Source: DATAEG01 sp963703085 (GTDB lineage Bacteria; Actinomycetota; Actinomycetes; Mycobacteriales; Jatrophihabitantaceae). Taken from it: a stretch of DNA of 64,000 nt. The stretch spans positions 2,604,001 to 2,668,000 of the forward strand of contig OY969789.1 in the NCBI GenBank assembly GCA_963703085.1, written 5' to 3'. This document shows, piece after piece, positions 1 through 9,617 of this stretch; position 1 is the stretch's first letter; every line of letters starts with the position of its first letter. Under the pieces are notes generated by a model. It did no database searches. It saw only the letters and a program-made list of their open reading frames with translations, and was not told the DNA's origin. Position numbers and translations under genes: made by a program.

Positions 1-2
1 TG

Positions 3-53
3 CGCGGCGTCGGCATCAAGCTGGCGGCGCCGTCGACAGCGACGGGTGACTGA
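3..53 (+). CDS. Response regulator, C-terminal fragment (window edge)
   Basis: Only the last 16 residues are present, reading RGVGIKLAAPSTATGD and then TGA at 51-53. The RGVGIKL string matches the terminal hairpin of OmpR/PhoB winged-helix DNA-binding domains, where RGVGYRL is usual. It ends 2 bp before the sensor kinase start at 56, as expected for a regulator-kinase operon. The rest of the gene lies outside the window, so target and family subgroup cannot be judged. Confidence 0.6.
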   Translation, partial: RGVGIKLAAPSTATGD

Positions 54-55
54 CC

Positions 56-1424
56 GTGCGCCGCCGCATCCTGCTGCTGGTCGCCGGCATGACGACTCTC
101 GTCGTGCTCGCCTTCGCCATCCCGCTGGCGTTGCTGATCCCGTCGGTGGTGGTGCGCAACGAAGAGAGCAACGTCGTGGACCAGGCGAATCGGGCCGCGT
201 CCTACCTGCGCGGGGTCCAGACGTTGACGAGTAACACGGTCAAGAGCGTGGTCGACGCCCAGAAGAAGGACGCCGACCACCGCACCTGGATTGCCAGTTC
301 TACCGGGACGGTGGTGGGAACGCCACCGCCCGGCACGGGTGACGTGGGGGTCATCCCCGCCGGGCGGTTCCCCCGCGACGGAGGCGCGCTGGGCGATGGC
401 GACGGCCCCGGTGGGCCCGGGGCCCAATTGCGCAATGGGTATAACGGGCGGCTCGCCACCGCGGTGGTTACCGACCCGAGCGGGCAAGCGACGTATCAGG
501 TCAACGTCTGGATCTCGAACAGGGCATTGCACGACGGCGAGTACGGCTGGTGGGTACTGCTGGTGGCCGGCAGCGTCCTGCTCCTCGTCATCGGAGTGGC
601 CGGCGGCGAGCTGGTCACTCGGCGGATCGTCCGTCCGCTGGAACGCAGCGCGCAGACGGCACACCGAATCAGCCGCGGCGACGTCACGGCGCGGGCGCCG
701 ACCTCTGGGCCTCGCGAAGTCGCCGACATGGGCAACGCCCTGAACCAGTTGGCCGACCGGATCGACGAACTCATGCTCGAGGAGCGCGAGACGGTCGCCA
801 ACTTGAGCCATCGCATGCGTACCCCGCTCACCGCGCTGCGGTTGGACGCAGAGGCGCTGCACGACCCGCAGGATGCCGAGCGCATCGGCGGACACGTGTC
901 AGCGCTGGAGCGCACATTGACCGGCGTCGATCCGCGCTGCGCGCCGACCGCAGCGGGAAGGCCGGATTCCGGCGACCGATGCTTCCGCGGTGGTCGCTGA
1001 ACGGGTGGCCTTCTGGTCGGCCCTGACCGAGGAACAGGACCGCCGGGTGACGGTCACCGCGCCGTCGGAACCGGTCTTCGTGCGCTGCTCCGCCGAGGAT
1101 CTCGGCGCGGCCGTGGACGCGCTCATGGAGAACGTGGTGGCGCACACTCCTGAGGGCGCTCCCTTCTCCGTGCTGCTGCGCGCAACGGACGACGGCGCGC
1201 TGCTGGAAGTGGCCGACAGCGGGCCAGGGCTGCCCGACGGGGTGGGGGAGCGAGGCCGAAGCGACCGCGGCTCCAGTGGTCTCGGACTGGACATCGCGCG
1301 ACGCTGCGCGGAGGCCAGTGGCGGATCGATGGCGACCGGCCGCTCGCCGAGCGGCGGTGCCCTCGTCGCATTGCATCTGGGCTCGGCGGGAGCTCCCGCA
1401 CAGCAGCCTGCCAGCGAGGCTTGA
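56..1424 (+). pseudogene. Sensor histidine kinase, frameshifted
   Basis: This is a membrane sensor kinase of a two-component system. The start is GTG at 56. An N-terminal membrane helix spans about residues 5-27, then an extracytoplasmic region, a second helix near 160-185, HAMP, and a HisKA box SHRMRTPLTALR with His near residue 251. The reading frame then breaks near 925-935: the original frame runs to a stop at 1000, while the ATPase domain continues in another frame (N box MENVVAHTP, G1 DSGPGLP, G2 GSSGLGLDIA) to a stop at 1424. Between the break and 990 the second frame reads SIRAARRPQREGRIPATDAS, which fits the missing linker, so one indel is enough. The residue after the phospho-acceptor His is Arg instead of the usual Glu. 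The break could be a true mutation or a sequence error, because neighbouring genes carry many similar ones. Confidence 0.75.
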
Positions 1425-1481
1425 CGTGGCCTTGACGGTGCGGTGAGACCGGGCTAACCCGCCCGGACGCATCGTCATCGC

Positions 1482-2801
1482 ATGATGACGAACGACCGCG
1501 CAGTTCTCCCAGCGGCGTCCAAGTCCGCGCTGGTCCGTCCCGAGCACGAACCCGACGGCACCGGCGTCCAGGCAGACCGCAGCGTCCTGTTGGGTGCCGG
1601 TTCCGCCGGTTACGACATCGAGATCGTGGTCCCGGTCTTCAACGAGCAGACCGACCTGGCCGCGTGCATCCACCGCCTGCGCAGCTACCTCGATGCGCAG
1701 CTGCCGGTCAGCACATCGATCACCGTCGCAGACAACGCGAGCACGGACGAGACCTGGCCCATCGCCGGTGATCTCGCCGCGACGCTGCCCGGGGTTCGCG
1801 CGGTGCACTTCGAGGCCAAGGGACGCGGCGGCGCGCTGCGATCGGTCTGGTTGGCCAGCCAGGCCCGCGTCGTCGCGTACATGGACGTGGACCTCTCCAC
1901 CGACCTGGCGGCGTTGCTGCCCCTGGTGGCGCCGCTGCTCTCCGGACACAGTGACGTCTCGATCGGCAGCCGGCTGTCTCGCTCGTCCCGGGTGGTGCGC
2001 GGCGCGCAGGCGCGAACTCGATCTCCCGGTGCTACAACCTGCTGCTGCACGCGACCCTGCGGGCACGATTCTCCGACGCGCAGTGTGGCTTCAAAGCGAT
2101 GCGGCAAGAGTGCGCGCGGGCGCTGCTGCCGTATGTGCACGACGGTGGCTGGTTCTTCGATACCGAGCTCCTGCTGCTCGCCGAACGTTCCGGGCTGCGT
2201 ATCGCCGAGGTTCCGGTGGACTGGGTGGATGACCCGGACAGCCGCGTCGACGTGCTGGGGACCGCGGCAGCCGACCTGAAGGGGATGCTCCGGGTCGGGC
2301 GGGCCCTCGCGTCGGGTGCACTGCCGCTGGCGGCGCTGCGTGCGCAGCTCGGCCGCGGTCCGATCGCAGTCTCCGGTGTCCCATCCCGGTTGGCCGGGCA
2401 GATAGTTCGGTTCGGTGCCGTGGGCGTGGCCAGCACGCTGGCATATCTGCTGATCTTCCTGCTGCTCCGGGGCGGGCTCGGAGCGCAACCGGCCAACCTC
2501 ACCGCGCTGCTGCTCACTGCCGTTGCGAATACCGCCGCGAATCGCCGCTTCACCTTCGGGCTGCGCGGTGCGGGCGCCGGCCGGCACCAGCTGCAGGGAT
2601 TGCTCGTCTTCGCGCTCGGCCTTGGTCTGACCAGCGGGGCCCTCGCGCTCACCAGTGCACTGGTCAGCCACCCGTCCCGCACGTTGGAGGTCAGCGTGTT
2701 GGTGGCCGCCAATCTGGCCGCCACCGTCCTGCGCTTCGTTCTCTTCCGCGAATGGATATTTCGATCCCGACCGCCACCCGACCACCTCTTTGGAGAGCTG
2801 A
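1482..2801 (+). pseudogene. GT2 glycosyltransferase fused to GtrA domain, frameshifted
   Basis: This is a family 2 glycosyltransferase of the dolichyl-phosphate-glucose synthase type, joined to a C-terminal GtrA-like membrane domain. Such proteins charge a polyprenyl phosphate with a sugar at the inner membrane. The start is ATG 1482. Visible motifs are IVVPVFNEQ, the metal-binding MDVDLSTD and, in a second frame, SRCYNLLLHATLRARFSDAQ followed by CGFKAMR. The C-terminal part (about 2390-2770) has four hydrophobic helices and ends LRFVLFREWIF, typical of GtrA. A shift near 2010-2020 separates the halves. A second shift near 2770-2795 would let the gene stop at TGA 2799-2801, just before the next start at 2803; without it the frame runs on to 3547 as implausible Arg-rich sequence. 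It probably supplies the lipid-linked sugar used by the two membrane transferases that follow. Confidence 0.72.
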
Positions 2802-2802
2802 C

Positions 2803-4843
2803 ATGGCTGCTACCTATGCGCCGCCGGCGCGACCCTCGGCAGAGGTCCGCTCGCCGTTCACCGGATCCTGGCTGCGCCGAGCAGTGCGCGGGCCTGGTCG
2901 AGCATGCCCGGTTGGGTGCGACCGTCCGCTCTCGCCTTACTGCTGGGCACGGCAGTGCTGTATCTCTGGCGGCTCAGCGCGTCCGGATACGGCAACGACT
3001 TCTACGCCGCGGCGGTGCAGGCCGGCACGAAGAGTTGGAAGGCGATCGTTCTTCGGGTCGCTGGACTCGTCCAATTTCATCACCGTCGACAAGCCGCCGA
3101 TGTCCGTCTGTGGCCGGCAGAGATCGCCGGACGGCTGTTCGGCTTCAACTCCTGGACGCTGCTCGCTCCCCAGGCCCTGGAAGGTGTTGCGGCAGTGGGC
3201 CTGCTGTACCTGACGGTGAAGTGCTGGTCCGGCCCGGTGGCCGGAATACTGGCCGGGGGATTGCTTGCGATCACTCCCGTCGCGGTGCTGATGTTCAGGT
3301 TCAACAGCCCGGACGCGCTGATGACGCTGCTCCTCGTCGTCGCCGCTTACGCCACGACCCGGGCGGTCGACGAGGGACGGCTGCGGTGGCTGCTGCTGGC
3401 CGATGCCGCGATCGGGTTCGACTTCCTCACCAAGGAGCCTGCAGCCGTTCACTCGTGCTGCCCGCGCTTCGCGCTCTTCTTCTTCCTCGCCGCGCCGGGT
3501 TCGGTGCTGCGCCGAGTCACCCAGTTGCTTGCTGGTGGTCGCGGTGATCGCCGCCGCCGGTTGGTGGGTGCTGATCGTGCAGTTGTGGCCCGCGTCGAGC
3601 TGTCCCTACATCGGCGGCTCGACGGACAACAGCGTGCTCGGACTTGCCTTCGGCTACAACGGGTTGAGCCGGATCACCGGTGATTCCGGCGCCGGCCCGG
3701 GCGGCGGAGGCGGTGGTGGCTTCGGCGGCGCCACTGGGTCGGGCCGGCTGTTCAATTCCGAGATGGGTACGCAGATTTCGTGGCTCATCCCGGCTGCGTT
3801 GGTGGCGATCGTCTTGCTGCTCGCGGTGTCGCGGCGGTCCGGCCGTACCGATCGCACGCGCAACGCGACGGTGCTGTGGGCCGGCTGGTTCCTGGTGACG
3901 GCCGCAGTGGCTCGAGCTACTCCAAGGGCATCATCCACTCGTACGACACGGTACAGCTCTCCGACCTCGGTGATCAGCGCGCTGGTCGCGATCGGCGCGG
4001 TCACCGCGTGGCGGCACCGGTCGGAGATGTTCGCGCGTGTCGCGCTCGCGGCGGGCACCGCGGTCACCGCGTGGTGGAGCTTCTCGAACTGCTCGGCCGG
4101 ACGGCGTCCTGGCATCCGCCGCTGCGTGGCGTGATCCTCGGCCTTGGGCTGGTGGCCGCGGTGGCGCTGCTCATCCCGGTCGGCCAGTCGCACCGGATGC
4201 GGCGTGGCGCGGCAGTGATCGGGGCGGCAGCAATTCTGGTGCTGGTCGGCGGGATCGGCTGCCTACGCAGCCAACACCGCGACGACGGCACATACCGGAT
4301 CGACACCGTCGGCCGGCTCGGTCAGCACGTCCGGGAGAGGTGGCATGGAGTGCCCGTGCTGGCTTCCCGGGCGGGGGCCAGCGTGGTTGACGTCTTGACG
4401 GGGCCGGTCCCGGCGGTGGTCCTCCTGCGCAGCCGGGCGGGACGTCCGGGCAGACCGGTGGCGTGGCCTCCCCGGGCGGTTCCGTGACCGGAGGCACCAG
4501 CACCAACACCGCACTCAGTGCCCTGTCAGTCGTCGACGACAGATCGGGCTGCAGCGACGATCGGTGATCAGAGGCGCCGCAACCCTCGAGCTGGCCAGCG
4601 GCGGCACATCCGTAATGGCCATCGGCGGGTGGAGCGGATCCGATCTGGCACCGACGTTGACCCAGTTCCAGGAGTACGTCCGGGCCGGTGCGATCGATTA
4701 CTTCATCAGTGGTGGTCGAGGTGGTGGGGGCCGGCGGCGGTAACGGCACGTCGAGCGCGATCACCGCATGGGTCACGGCGCACTACACCGCGAGCACTGT
4801 CGGCGGGCAGACCGTGTACGACCTGACGAAGGTCGCCTCGTGA
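2803..4843 (+). pseudogene. ArnT/PMT-like membrane glycosyltransferase, copy 1, multiply frameshifted
   Basis: This is a polytopic glycosyltransferase of the GT39/ArnT superfamily (YkcB-like), which moves sugar from a polyprenyl phosphate to an extracytoplasmic acceptor. The proposed start is ATG 2803, preceded by GGAGAG at 2792-2797. Family segments are recognisable in changing frames: GTAVLYLWRLSASGYGNDFY, then SLDSSNFITVDKPPMSV (catalytic DKP region), FGFNSWTLLAPQALEGVAA, ITPVAVLMFRFNSPDALM, GWWVLIVQLWPASS, IGGSTDNSVLGLAFGYNG, a Gly-rich loop, and a C-terminal globular part ending TVGGQTVYDLTKVAS. At least eight frame changes are needed (about 2910, 3047, 3108, 3440, 3530, 3915, 3960, 4085, 4260). 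The stop TGA 4841-4843 overlaps the ATG of copy 2. Between the shifts the protein is well conserved, which suggests indels in the data or very recent decay. Confidence 0.7.
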
Positions 4844-6851
4844 TGAGCAGTACCACGGCTGCACCGCGCGGTCTCGAACTGGACCGGACCGCGCCGGGTG
4901 CGGATCGTGCACCCGCTACGTCACGGCGAGCACTGCGGACGCTCGCGCTCGCGGCGCGACACCGCGTCGCCCTCGCGGGCCTACTCGTCGGCACCGCGGT
5001 GCTGTACCTCGTCGGGTTGTCCGGTTCGGGTTGGGCAAATCAGTTCTATGCGGCGGCCGGGCAGGCCGGCGCGCAGCAGCTGGAAGGCATTCCTGTTCGG
5101 GCTCTTTGGACGCATCCAACTTCATCACCGTCGACAAGCCGCCGGCATCGCTGTGGGTGATCGACCTCTCGATGCGTGTCTTCGGCGTCAACTCCTGGTC
5201 GCTGCTGGTGCCCCAGGCGCTGGAAGGCGTGGCCGCGGTGGCCTTGCTCTACGCCGCGGTACGCCGGGTGGCCGGAGGCACGGCGGGCTTGCTGGCTGGC
5301 GGCGGTGTTGGCTACCACGCCGGTGGCGGTGCTGATGTTCCGGTTCGACAACCCGGATGCGCTGCTGGTGTTGCTGCTCACCGCTGCGGCCTACGCGACG
5401 GTGCGCGCGTCGAGGCGGGTGGCCGGCTCTGGTTGATGCTCGCCGCGCGCCTCATCGGTTTCGCCTTCCTGACGAAGATGCTGCAAGGACTCCTGGTCGT
5501 GCCCGGACTCGCCGCCGCGTATCTGATCGCGGCGCCGATCTCCGGCTGGCGGCGGATCCGCAACCTTGCCGGGGCGCTCGGCGGGCTCGTGCTCAGTGCA
5601 GGCTGGTGGGTGACCCTCGTCGAATTGTGGCCCGGCGGTTCCCGGCCGTTCGTCGGCGGCTCGACGAACAACTCCGTCCTCGAGCTGACCTTCGGCTACA
5701 ACGGACTCGGTCGGTTGGACGGTGGCAGCAACAACGGCAATGTCAGCGGTGGTGCCGGCGGCTTCTCATCAGGGTCGACCGGGCTGGCCCGGTTGTTCGG
5801 GACCGACATGGGTTCGCAGATCAGCTGGCTGCTGCCCGCGGCCCTGATCGCGCTGGGTGCGCTGCTCTGGTTGACCAACGGGCGGCCACGTACCGACCGG
5901 CTGCGCGCCAGCGTGATCGTCTGGGGCGGGTGGCTGCTGGTCACCGGTCTGGTGCTCAGTTTCGCCAGCGGCATCATCCACCCGTATTACACGGTGGCGC
6001 TGGCGCCGGCGATCGGTGCGCTGCTCGGTATCGGCATGGTGGCGTTGTGGAAGCAGGTCGGCGTGGTCGCCGCGATGGTGGCGGCCGGGGCCGGGATGGA
6101 GTTGGGTGCTTCTGGGCCGCGCCGACTGGCATGCTGAGCTGCGCTGGGTGGTGCCCGCCGCCGGCGTGCTGGCCATTGTGGGGTTGCTGGCGCGTCGTCT
6201 CGTTGTCCTGACGGCGCTGGTGTCTGCGGTCGCACTGCTGATTGCACCGACGGCATACGCGCTGCAGAACGGGCCGACCGCGCATACCGGCGCGATCCCG
6301 AGTGCCGGACCGGCGAACGCCGGCGGGTTCCCAGGCGGCCAGGCGGGCCGGGCGGTGGACCGACCGACCCGCCGGCACGACTGGCCCGGGCCGGCTACCG
6401 GGCGGCGCGAACGCGGGTAGTGGGGCCGGTGGATTTCCCGGCACAGGACAAGCCGGTGCCGCTGGTCGGGCTGGAGCAGGCGGTGCTGGACTGGTGGTGC
6501 GACCACCGTGAACAGCGCACTGCGTACCGCACTGCAAGCGAACGCGTCGAGTTACTCCTGGGTTGCCGCAACGACCGGCGACAACGAGGCAGCCACGTTG
6601 GAACTGGCCACCGGAGGATCGGTGATGGCGCTCGGCGGCTACAACGGCACCGACCCGGCCATCACCCTTGCCGAGTTCCAAGCCCTGGTCGCCGCGGAAA
6701 GGTGCATTACTACGTGGCCGATGCCAGGGGTTCATCGGCTCGACGGCGGCGAACGCCTCGACGGCGTATGCCATCCAGGCAGTGGGTCAGCACTACCTTC
6801 ACCGCGCAGACGATCGGCGGTAGCACCGTCTACGACCTCACCCAGCGCTGA
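4843..6851 (+). pseudogene. ArnT/PMT-like membrane glycosyltransferase, copy 2, multiply frameshifted
   Basis: This is a tandem paralogue of the preceding gene with the same architecture, starting at ATG 4843 inside a TGATG overlap. Conserved pieces are GTAVLYLVGLSGSGWANQFY, SLDASNFITVDKPPASLWV, FGVNSWSLLVPQALEGVAAV, TPVAVLMFRFDNPDALLVLL, GFAFLTKMLQGLLVVPGLA, GWWVTLVELWPGGSRPFVGG, FASGIIHPYYTVALAPAIGA, a Gly/Pro-rich linker, and a C-terminal domain with ALGGYNGTDPAITLAEFQAL ending TIGGSTVYDLTQR. Frame changes are needed near 5100, 5290, 5420, 6105, 6340, 6500, 6700, 6740 and 6785. Two of them are explained by one missing G in a G run (about 6699 and 6729), the pattern expected of a sequencing indel. 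If the breaks are not real, this is a functional protein of about 665 residues. Confidence 0.72.
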
Positions 6852-6942
6852 GCTGCGGTCCGGCGGATCAGCCGCCGATTCAACGGTTCGCCGGGCAAAC
6901 CGGAGCGCGGGCGAAGACCGGCACCGGGCTACCGTGAACGCG

Positions 6943-7989
6943 ATGCCAACCCCCCGGCGCACCCTGGTCCTGCTCGCGACCGTCGTCGCATTCGTCGGCA
7001 CCGGCTGCGGCTCTGGCGGGTCCGGCTCGCAACACCGTGCCGCATCGACGAGTGCGCATGGCAATCCGAGGGCCTTCGATCTCGAGGCACATCGTGGCGG
7101 ACGTGGTGAGACGACCGAGGAATCCCTCACCGGCTTCGCGAAGTCGATCAAGCTCGGTGTCACGACGCTGGAACTCGACATCGTGTTGACCAAGGACGAC
7201 AAGCCGATCATCTGGCATGACCCGACGATCGACCCGGCGAAGTGCGCGGACACCGCGCCGGCGACCCCGGGAGATCCGCAGTATCCCTATGTCGGCAAGG
7301 TTGTGCACGAGCTCAGCTACGCGCAGATCCACACTCTCGATTGCGGCAAGGCGCTCGCCGACTTCCCGCACGCCCAGGCCGTCACGCACAACAAGATCGC
7401 GCTGTTGCCTGCGCTGTTCGCCCTTGCCGACGGGCTGCGGGCGAAGGTGCGGTACAACATCGAGACGAAGCTCGAGGCGGACCACCCGACCGAGTCGGCC
7501 ACCCCGCAGCGGTATGTCGCCGTGATCCTGGCCGCGATACGCGCCGCCAAGAAGACTGCCGATGTCGATATCCAGAGCTTCGATTGGCGCACCTTGCCGC
7601 TGGTGCGCCAGGCGGACGCGAGCATCCCGCTCTCCGCGCTGACCGATGCTGCGCACTGGTACTCAGGCTCGCCATGGACCGGCACCGTCGATTACGACAA
7701 CATGCACGGCGACGTCATCGCCGGCGCCCGGCAGCTCGGTGTCCAGATCCTCTCCCCGGACTACGTCGCGGGAGCTGCCCCGTCCAGCCGGGTGGTGGTC
7801 GACGCCCAGTACGTGCAGCGAGCGCATGCCGCCGGGTTGCAGGTGGTGCCGTGGACGGTGGATGGCAGGGCAGCGATGAATGCGCTGATCGATGCCGGCG
7901 TGGACGGCGTGATCACCGATTACCCGACGCTGCTGCGCGATGTGCTCGCAGCGCGAGGAATGCCACTGCCGCCTCCGACAGGGAGGTAG
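6943..7989 (+). CDS. Glycerophosphodiester phosphodiesterase, exported
   Basis: This enzyme hydrolyses glycerophosphodiesters to glycerol-3-phosphate and an alcohol. The 348-aa protein starts at ATG 6943; an in-frame GTG at 6934 is an alternative. An N-terminal hydrophobic segment ends FVGTGCGSGG, so the product is probably a lipoprotein, although the lipobox is imperfect (Gly at -3). GDPD motifs follow: AHRGGRGETTEES (catalytic His, metal Glu), TLELDIVLTKD (metal Glu/Asp) and IIWHDPTID (second catalytic His). The C-terminal VVPWTVDGRAAMNALIDAGV and GVITDYP strings close the TIM barrel as in other family members. It stands alone, 91 bp after the glycosyltransferase block, and is followed by a hairpin at 8060-8080. 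This is the first gene from the left without a frameshift. Confidence 0.88.
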   Translation: MPTPRRTLVLLATVVAFVGTGCGSGGSGSQHRAASTSAHGNPRAFDLEAHRGGRGETTEESLTGFAKSIKLGVTTLELDIVLTKDDKPIIWHDPTIDPAKCADTAPATPGDPQYPYVGKVVHELSYAQIHTLDCGKALADFPHAQAVTHNKIALLPALFALADGLRAKVRYNIETKLEADHPTESATPQRYVAVILAAIRAAKKTADVDIQSFDWRTLPLVRQADASIPLSALTDAAHWYSGSPWTGTVDYDNMHGDVIAGARQLGVQILSPDYVAGAAPSSRVVVDAQYVQRAHAAGLQVVPWTVDGRAAMNALIDAGVDGVITDYPTLLRDVLAARGMPLPPPTGR

Positions 7990-8059
7990 CGCCGCCGGGG
8001 CCAGTGAGCGACGCTGCGACGGCCTGGCATTCTGCAGGGCATTTGGTACGTTCTCGCAG

Positions 8060-8080
8060 CCCGGGAGTTGAACTCCCGGG
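8060..8080. terminator. 21-bp perfect palindrome, terminator or 5'-UTR hairpin
   Basis: The sequence is CCCGGGAGTT, a central G, then AACTCCCGGG: two perfectly complementary 10-base arms. As RNA it would fold with an 8-bp GC-rich stem and a five-base loop. No U tract follows, as is usual in high-GC actinobacteria. It lies 71 bp after the phosphodiesterase stop and 31 bp before the start at 8111, so it could terminate the upstream transcript or act in the leader of the next gene. Confidence 0.55.
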
Positions 8081-8110
8081 TTCTGCTGCCCCCAGCTCGA
8101 GGAGATGTGT

Positions 8111-8710
8111 ATGAGCCCGTTGATCGTCGTCGCGCTGATCCTGGGCCTGATCAACCTTGGCCTGGGCATCTGGGCCATCGTCGACATGAACAACAAGCCC
8201 GAGTGGGTGTGGCAGCAGTCCGGCAAGTCGAAGTCGACCTATATGACCGTCATCATCGTCGGGTTCTTCATCTGCGGTCTCGCCGCCTTGATCATGTCGA
8301 TCGTGTACCTGACCAGCATCCGCACGCAGCTTGACGCCATGGCCGCGGCCGGCCCGCGGGGATATGGCCCGCAGCCGTACGGCCAGCCCGGATATGGCCC
8401 GCAGCAGCCGTGGATCCAGCCGGGCTACGGGCAGCCGCAGCCGCCCTATGGTCAGCCGGGTTACGGGCAGCCGCAGCCGCCCTATGGCCAGCAGCCGGGC
8501 CAGTCGGGATACGGGCAGCCGGGCTACGGCCAGCCGGGCTACGGCCAGCAGCTCGGCCAGCAGGGCTACGGGCAGCAGCCGGGCCAACCGGGCTACGGCC
8601 AGCAGCCGGGCCAGCAGGGCTACGGCCAGCAGCCGGGCCAGCAGGGCTACGGCCAGCAGCCCGGCCAGCAAGGGCAACCGGGCAGCACCCCCTGGCCGCC
8701 GAGCCAGTAG
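8111..8710 (+). CDS. Membrane protein with Gly-Tyr-Gly-Gln repeat tail
   Basis: This is a 199-aa protein of unknown function. Two hydrophobic helices (about residues 3-24 and 46-70) are separated by a short polar loop containing NNKPEWVWQQSGKSK, and the C-terminal 110 residues are almost only Gly, Tyr, Gln and Pro. I chose ATG 8111 over ATG 8105 because the ribosome site GAGGAG at 8099-8104 lies six bases upstream of 8111 but touches 8105. The tail begins with GYGPQ-type units and ends with four nine-residue units of the form GYGQQPGQQ. Such tails are flexible and common in actinobacterial membrane proteins of uncertain role; they may mediate surface or polymer contacts. The next gene starts 5 bp downstream. 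Confidence 0.8.
   Translation: MSPLIVVALILGLINLGLGIWAIVDMNNKPEWVWQQSGKSKSTYMTVIIVGFFICGLAALIMSIVYLTSIRTQLDAMAAAGPRGYGPQPYGQPGYGPQQPWIQPGYGQPQPPYGQPGYGQPQPPYGQQPGQSGYGQPGYGQPGYGQQLGQQGYGQQPGQPGYGQQPGQQGYGQQPGQQGYGQQPGQQGQPGSTPWPPSQ
8564..8671 (+). repeat. Four tandem 27-bp units encoding GYGQQPGQ(Q/P)
   Basis: Four in-frame copies of a 27-bp unit occupy 8564-8590, 8591-8617, 8618-8644 and 8645-8671. The last units are nearly identical at DNA level, implying recent expansion by slippage or recombination. Looser 12-residue units (GYGQPQPPYGQP) precede them from about 8428. The unit length is a multiple of three, so copy-number change keeps the frame. Confidence 0.85.
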
Positions 8711-8714
8711 CGCC

Positions 8715-9152
8715 GTGACGCTCAGTACGGTCGGGGTGCGGCCGCAGTCACCGGCCACCGGGCCGCGGCAGCGCCACCGGACTGCGACGGCCTGGGCGGC
8801 GGCGGGCCCGGCGACGGTGCTCGTGCTGTCGGTGTGGAACCCCAACACCAGCCGTGTCCCGCTGTGCCCGCTGCACGCGGTCACCGGCCTCGACTGCCCG
8901 CTGTGTGGTGGGCTGCGCGCTGCGTGGAGCCTGCTGCGCGGTCACGTCGGGGCAGCGGCGAACCAGAACCTGCTCGTCGTCATTGCTGCCGTGTTGGCGG
9001 TACCCGGCGCCTACCTGACCCTGCGCTCGCCGGAGTGCGTCCGGGCCGCGGTCAGCGATCGACGGTCGCAGCTGTTGCTGGTGGTTGCCCTCGTCGCGTT
9101 CACGGTGCTGCGCAATGTTCCGGCCCTCGGCTGGCTGGCAGCCGGCCGCTGA
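8715..9152 (+). CDS. DUF2752 membrane protein
   Basis: The protein has 145 residues and a GTG start at 8715, 5 bp after the repeat protein's stop. It carries the DUF2752 signature: CPLHAVTGLDCPLCGGLRA, with three cysteines and the downstream Arg, followed by AAWSLLRGHVGAAANQNLLV. Three hydrophobic segments are visible (about residues 28-42, 82-102 and 118-136). The family is widespread in bacteria and has no established function; the Cys pattern suggests metal binding or a disulfide near the membrane. The short spacing suggests co-transcription with the repeat protein. Confidence 0.85.
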   Translation: MTLSTVGVRPQSPATGPRQRHRTATAWAAAGPATVLVLSVWNPNTSRVPLCPLHAVTGLDCPLCGGLRAAWSLLRGHVGAAANQNLLVVIAAVLAVPGAYLTLRSPECVRAAVSDRRSQLLLVVALVAFTVLRNVPALGWLAAGR

Positions 9153-9165
9153 CCGGTCCGCCTGG

Positions 9166-9546
9166 CTAGCGGGCTCGGAACTCCTTGGCGAGGCGCTTGG
9201 GTGCCTGCGCCAGCCACGCGTCGGTGAGCAGCTCGCGCAGCTCGCTGACCGAGATGCGCGACAGCCGCACCAGCACAGCCGGGTAGCCGTTGAAGTGTGA
9301 CGTGGTGAAGTACACGTCCGGATTGGCCGAGAGCAACTCTTCCTTGCCGGCCTCGCCATCGGTACGCGCGCACAGGATGGCGCCCTTCGGAGCGGCGTCG
9401 CCCAACTCGTCGACATCGCGTTTGCGCAGCGGTCGTTCCCAGGCCAACGGCTTGCCGCGCACCCCCCAGCCGCGCCGGCCGGGCTCGCGCTCGCCGGTCT
9501 CCGGCAACGAGGCGATGATCCGTTCGACGTCCGCCCACCTGGCCAT
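9166..9546 (-). CDS. MmcQ/YjbR family DNA-binding-like protein
   Basis: This 126-aa protein has the MmcQ/YjbR fold layout: an N-terminal helix with VERIIASLPETGERE, a central WGVRGKPLAWERPL strand pair, and a C-terminal LVRLSRISVSELRELLTDAW with a closing helix. The fold resembles the CyaY/cysteine-rich-clip class, and members are often called DNA-binding, but a biochemical role is not established. It lies convergent to the DUF2752 gene with 13 bp between stops, and downstream of the SDH operon on the same strand. The start is ATG 9546. Confidence 0.8.
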   Translation of the reverse strand: MARWADVERIIASLPETGEREPGRRGWGVRGKPLAWERPLRKRDVDELGDAAPKGAILCARTDGEAGKEELLSANPDVYFTTSHFNGYPAVLVRLSRISVSELRELLTDAWLAQAPKRLAKEFRAR

Positions 9547-9617
9547 CTGCCGACCCTAGGGCACGTCGGTGCTGTGCCGGACGTCAGGCGTCCGCACCGG
9601 CACGGAACGCTGGTGCG

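Noticed and set aside
828..2066. 412-codon minus-strand frame over the kinase and glycosyltransferase
   Set aside because: Low-complexity Arg/Gly/Gln translation; the plus strand carries kinase and GT2 motifs.
2803..6851. Programmed frameshifting as explanation of the broken transferases
   Set aside because: There are far too many shift points, with no shared slippery sequence or stimulatory hairpin.
8400..8690. Possible CRISPR-like array (27-bp periodic repeats)
   Set aside because: Repeats are directly adjacent with no unique spacers, in frame, and encode a GYGQ peptide repeat in a membrane protein.
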